Origin: an uncultured Corynebacterium sp.
GTDB lineage: Bacteria > Actinomycetota > Actinomycetes > Mycobacteriales > Mycobacteriaceae
NCBI RefSeq assembly: GCF_946998835.1
Contig: NZ_CAMQAZ010000001.1
Location: 1 to 64,000 of the forward strand
DNA length: 64,000 nucleotides
Reading direction: 5' to 3'
The notes under the pieces were generated by a model. It ran no database searches and was not told the origin of the DNA. It was given only the letters and a program-made list of their open reading frames with translations. The position numbers and the translations under genes were made by a program. Of the stretch, positions 62,100 through 64,000 are shown piece by piece (the stretch's first letter is position 1; each line of letters opens with the position of its first letter).

Positions 62100-64000
62100 T
62101 CAGCGGAAATCTCTACTTCGACCTGCTACCACAGGCCGCCCCAGCGCCTCGGACATATCCACCAGCCGATCGGCCACGATTGTCACCGCGCCAGAGGCCG
62201 TCTGCGCGATACCACGCACCACCATCGCCCGCGAATTCATCGCTACCGGTCGAAACCTGCTCCACAGCCCCGGCGTACACAACACATTTACTAGCCCGGT
62301 CTCGTCCTCCATTCCCAAAAATGTCACTCCTCCGGCAGTCCCCGGGCGCTGCCTATGCGTCACAACTCCCGCTACCTCCACCCGCGTCCCATCAGGCACT
62401 GCTTTCAGCTCCTCTGCCGGCACCACTCCACGTTCCTGTAAGTCTGCCCGCAACGCCGCCACTGGGTACTGCCCCGGGGTCACTCCCGTTGCCATCAAAT
62501 CTGCGGCTGCCAGCTCAAACTCCGTCATGCCGGGCAACGCAGGTGCGTCGGCAAGCGTGAGCCCCGGCAGCATGCCCTCGCTTTCCGTCGCCGCCACGCC
62601 CGCCGCCCACAGTGCTTGCCGACGGTCAATTCCCAGCGACCCGAGCGCTCCTGCGCGCGCCAGTGCCTCCATGTGCCCAACACCCAGCCGAGCTCTGCGC
62701 GCGACATCAGCTGCGTTGACAAATGGCCGGGACGCGACGATACGCTCCGCCACATCATTGCCCACACCGGCGATGGCACCGAGCCCTAAGCGGATGCGCC
62801 CGTCGATGACACTGGCTTCCACTGCCGAAACTGCGATGTCCGGACCATCGCAGCCGATACCGTGCCTGCGGGCATCGGCAATCAGTGACTGTGGCGAATA
62901 AAACCCCATGGGTTGAGCGCGGAGGAGCGCTACGCAGAACTCCGCCGGGTAGTGATACTTAAACCAGGCCGAGAAATACACCAACGAAGCAAATGACTGC
63001 GCATGAGATTCAGGAAAACCATAGGCGGCAAAGGCCACAATCTTGTTCCACAGCTGTTGCCCAATCTCTGCGCCGATGCCACTGGTGTGCTGCAGCCCAG
63101 CCAGAAAACGGGCATGGAGCGCCTCCATCTTCGCCACCGAGCGTTTCGACCCCATGGCGCGGCGCAGCGAATCCGCCTCCACCCCGCTGAAGCCTGCCGC
63201 ATCGACGGCCATTTGCATCAGCTGCTCTTGAAATAGCGGAATTCCCAGTGTCTTCCCCAGTGACTTCTCCAGCACTGGATGCTCATAGGTCACCGGCTCG
63301 AGCCCGTTGCGGCGGCGAATGTAGGGGTGCACGCTACCGCCCTGGATCGGACCTGGGCGAATGAGTGCCACCTCCACTACCAGGTCAAAGAACTCCCTCG
63401 GTTTCAGTCTGGGCAAGGTGGCCAGCTGCGCGCGCGATTCCACCTGGAACACACCCACCGCATCCGCGCGCGCCAGCATCTCGTAGACCTCTGATTCCGC
63501 GACATCAATTTCCCACAGGTTCACCCTCCGCCCATGCTGTTCATAGACCAAGTCGATGCAGTGATGGATAGCCTCCAGCATTCCGAGACCAAGCAGGTCG
63601 AACTTCACCAGCCCCGCCGCCGCACAGTCATCCTTGTCCCACTGCACTACCGAGCGGCCTTCCATGCGGGCCCACTCCACCGGCACAACATCCGCAATTG
63701 GCCGGTCACAGATCACCATCCCGCCAGAGTGAATGCCTAAATGACGGGGTTGTCCGCGAAGCTGCTCTGCCAACTGCCGCACTGGCCCCGGCGGGCACAC
63801 TTCCCGGTCACTGACCCACGCATCGATTACGCCCGGTGAGTACCCCAGCGCCCGTGCCGCATCGCGCAATGCACCACGCCGCCGATAAGTAATGACATTG
63901 GCGACCTGTGCGGCGTTGTCACGACCGTATTTTTCATAGACGTACTGGATGACCTCTTCCCTACGGCCGGACTCAATATCTACATCGATATCCGGCGGTC
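62100..64000 (-). CDS. dnaE2: Error-prone DNA polymerase DnaE2, N-terminus beyond window
   Basis: The C-terminal ~633 residues of a C-family polymerase; the start lies right of the window, and the frame is open to the last base. The active-site motif PPDIDVDIESGRREEVI sits at the edge, followed by YVYEKYGRDNAAQVANVITYRRRGALRDAAR, HSGGMVICDRPI, WDKDDCAAAGLVKFDLLGLGML, GIPLFQEQLMQMA and GFPESHAQSFASLVYFSAWFKYHYPAEF. The short C-terminal OB-fold (GGVTFLGMEDETGLVNVL) and the absence of the long DnaE1 tail favour DnaE2, the SOS-induced lesion-bypass polymerase that works with ImuA'/ImuB. Its promoter and any LexA box are outside the window. Confidence 0.92.
   Translation of the reverse strand, partial: PPDIDVDIESGRREEVIQYVYEKYGRDNAAQVANVITYRRRGALRDAARALGYSPGVIDAWVSDREVCPPGPVRQLAEQLRGQPRHLGIHSGGMVICDRPIADVVPVEWARMEGRSVVQWDKDDCAAAGLVKFDLLGLGMLEAIHHCIDLVYEQHGRRVNLWEIDVAESEVYEMLARADAVGVFQVESRAQLATLPRLKPREFFDLVVEVALIRPGPIQGGSVHPYIRRRNGLEPVTYEHPVLEKSLGKTLGIPLFQEQLMQMAVDAAGFSGVEADSLRRAMGSKRSVAKMEALHARFLAGLQHTSGIGAEIGQQLWNKIVAFAAYGFPESHAQSFASLVYFSAWFKYHYPAEFCVALLRAQPMGFYSPQSLIADARRHGIGCDGPDIAVSAVEASVIDGRIRLGLGAIAGVGNDVAERIVASRPFVNAADVARRARLGVGHMEALARAGALGSLGIDRRQALWAAGVAATESEGMLPGLTLADAPALPGMTEFELAAADLMATGVTPGQYPVAALRADLQERGVVPAEELKAVPDGTRVEVAGVVTHRQRPGTAGGVTFLGMEDETGLVNVLCTPGLWSRFRPVAMNSRAMVVRGIAQTASGAVTIVADRLVDMSEALGRPVVAGRSRDFR

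Overview
The window reads as chromosomal DNA of a Corynebacterium (Actinobacteria, Mycobacteriales). Pointers are a monomeric NADP isocitrate dehydrogenase, a metY-metX pair, PerM beside purN-purH, DnaE2, a PcrA helicase next to a chorismate mutase, an LpdA-type quinone reductase, and many genes whose start codon lies 6-8 nt behind a TANNNT -10 box (leaderless mRNAs). Most of it is core genome. I see no rRNA, tRNA, IS element, prophage or CRISPR. The species cannot be named from the sequence alone.

Region 1 (1-11.5 kb, minus strand) is a nine-gene catabolic operon: carboxylase beta, biotin carboxylase/BCCP, acyl-CoA dehydrogenase, MaoC hydratase, CitE-like lyase, acyl-CoA ligase, CoA-transferase alpha and beta, and a thiolase cut by the left edge. 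A TetR gene lies upstream. The content matches the mycobacterial leucine/itaconate locus and would convert isovaleryl-CoA to acetyl-CoA. Its promoter has a GlxR-like site in the -35/-10 spacer and a 14-bp palindrome over the start region.

Region 2 (11.5-20.5 kb) is a housekeeping block: purH, purN, perM, an M23 endopeptidase, a DUF4442 thioesterase-like protein, pcrA and chorismate mutase. Region 3 (20.5-28.6 kb) looks accessory. It holds an aldehyde dehydrogenase and two adjacent large secreted Ig-repeat proteins that share an N-terminal domain. The second has a Pro-rich stalk, nineteen 5-residue repeats and an LAKTG sorting signal. The order resumes with pgi.

Region 4 (28.7-37.9 kb) holds pgi, a YccF protein, cysQ-thyA-folA-glutaredoxin (the last with a SigH-like promoter and an overlapping small upstream ORF), an LpdA-like flavoprotein, an M20 amidohydrolase, a membrane-anchored protein and upp. 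Region 5 (38-52.9 kb) is envelope and uncharacterised genes: an Ala-rich helical protein coupled to an NlpC/P60 hydrolase, an internally duplicated protein, adenosine deaminase, a D,D-carboxypeptidase, a YihY/BrkB protein, trpS, a small membrane protein, a large multi-pass protein, exonuclease III, an MFS exporter and a membrane protein with a degenerate J-domain.

Region 6 (53-64 kb) holds icd, metY and metX (each with a McbR-like site), DUF3017-folD, a TrmL-type tRNA methyltransferase, an S9 peptidase and dnaE2, which runs off the right edge.

Start sites were chosen from Shine-Dalgarno or leaderless promoter evidence, so several differ from the longest ORF. Comparisons with other genomes are from memory. 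No database search was possible.
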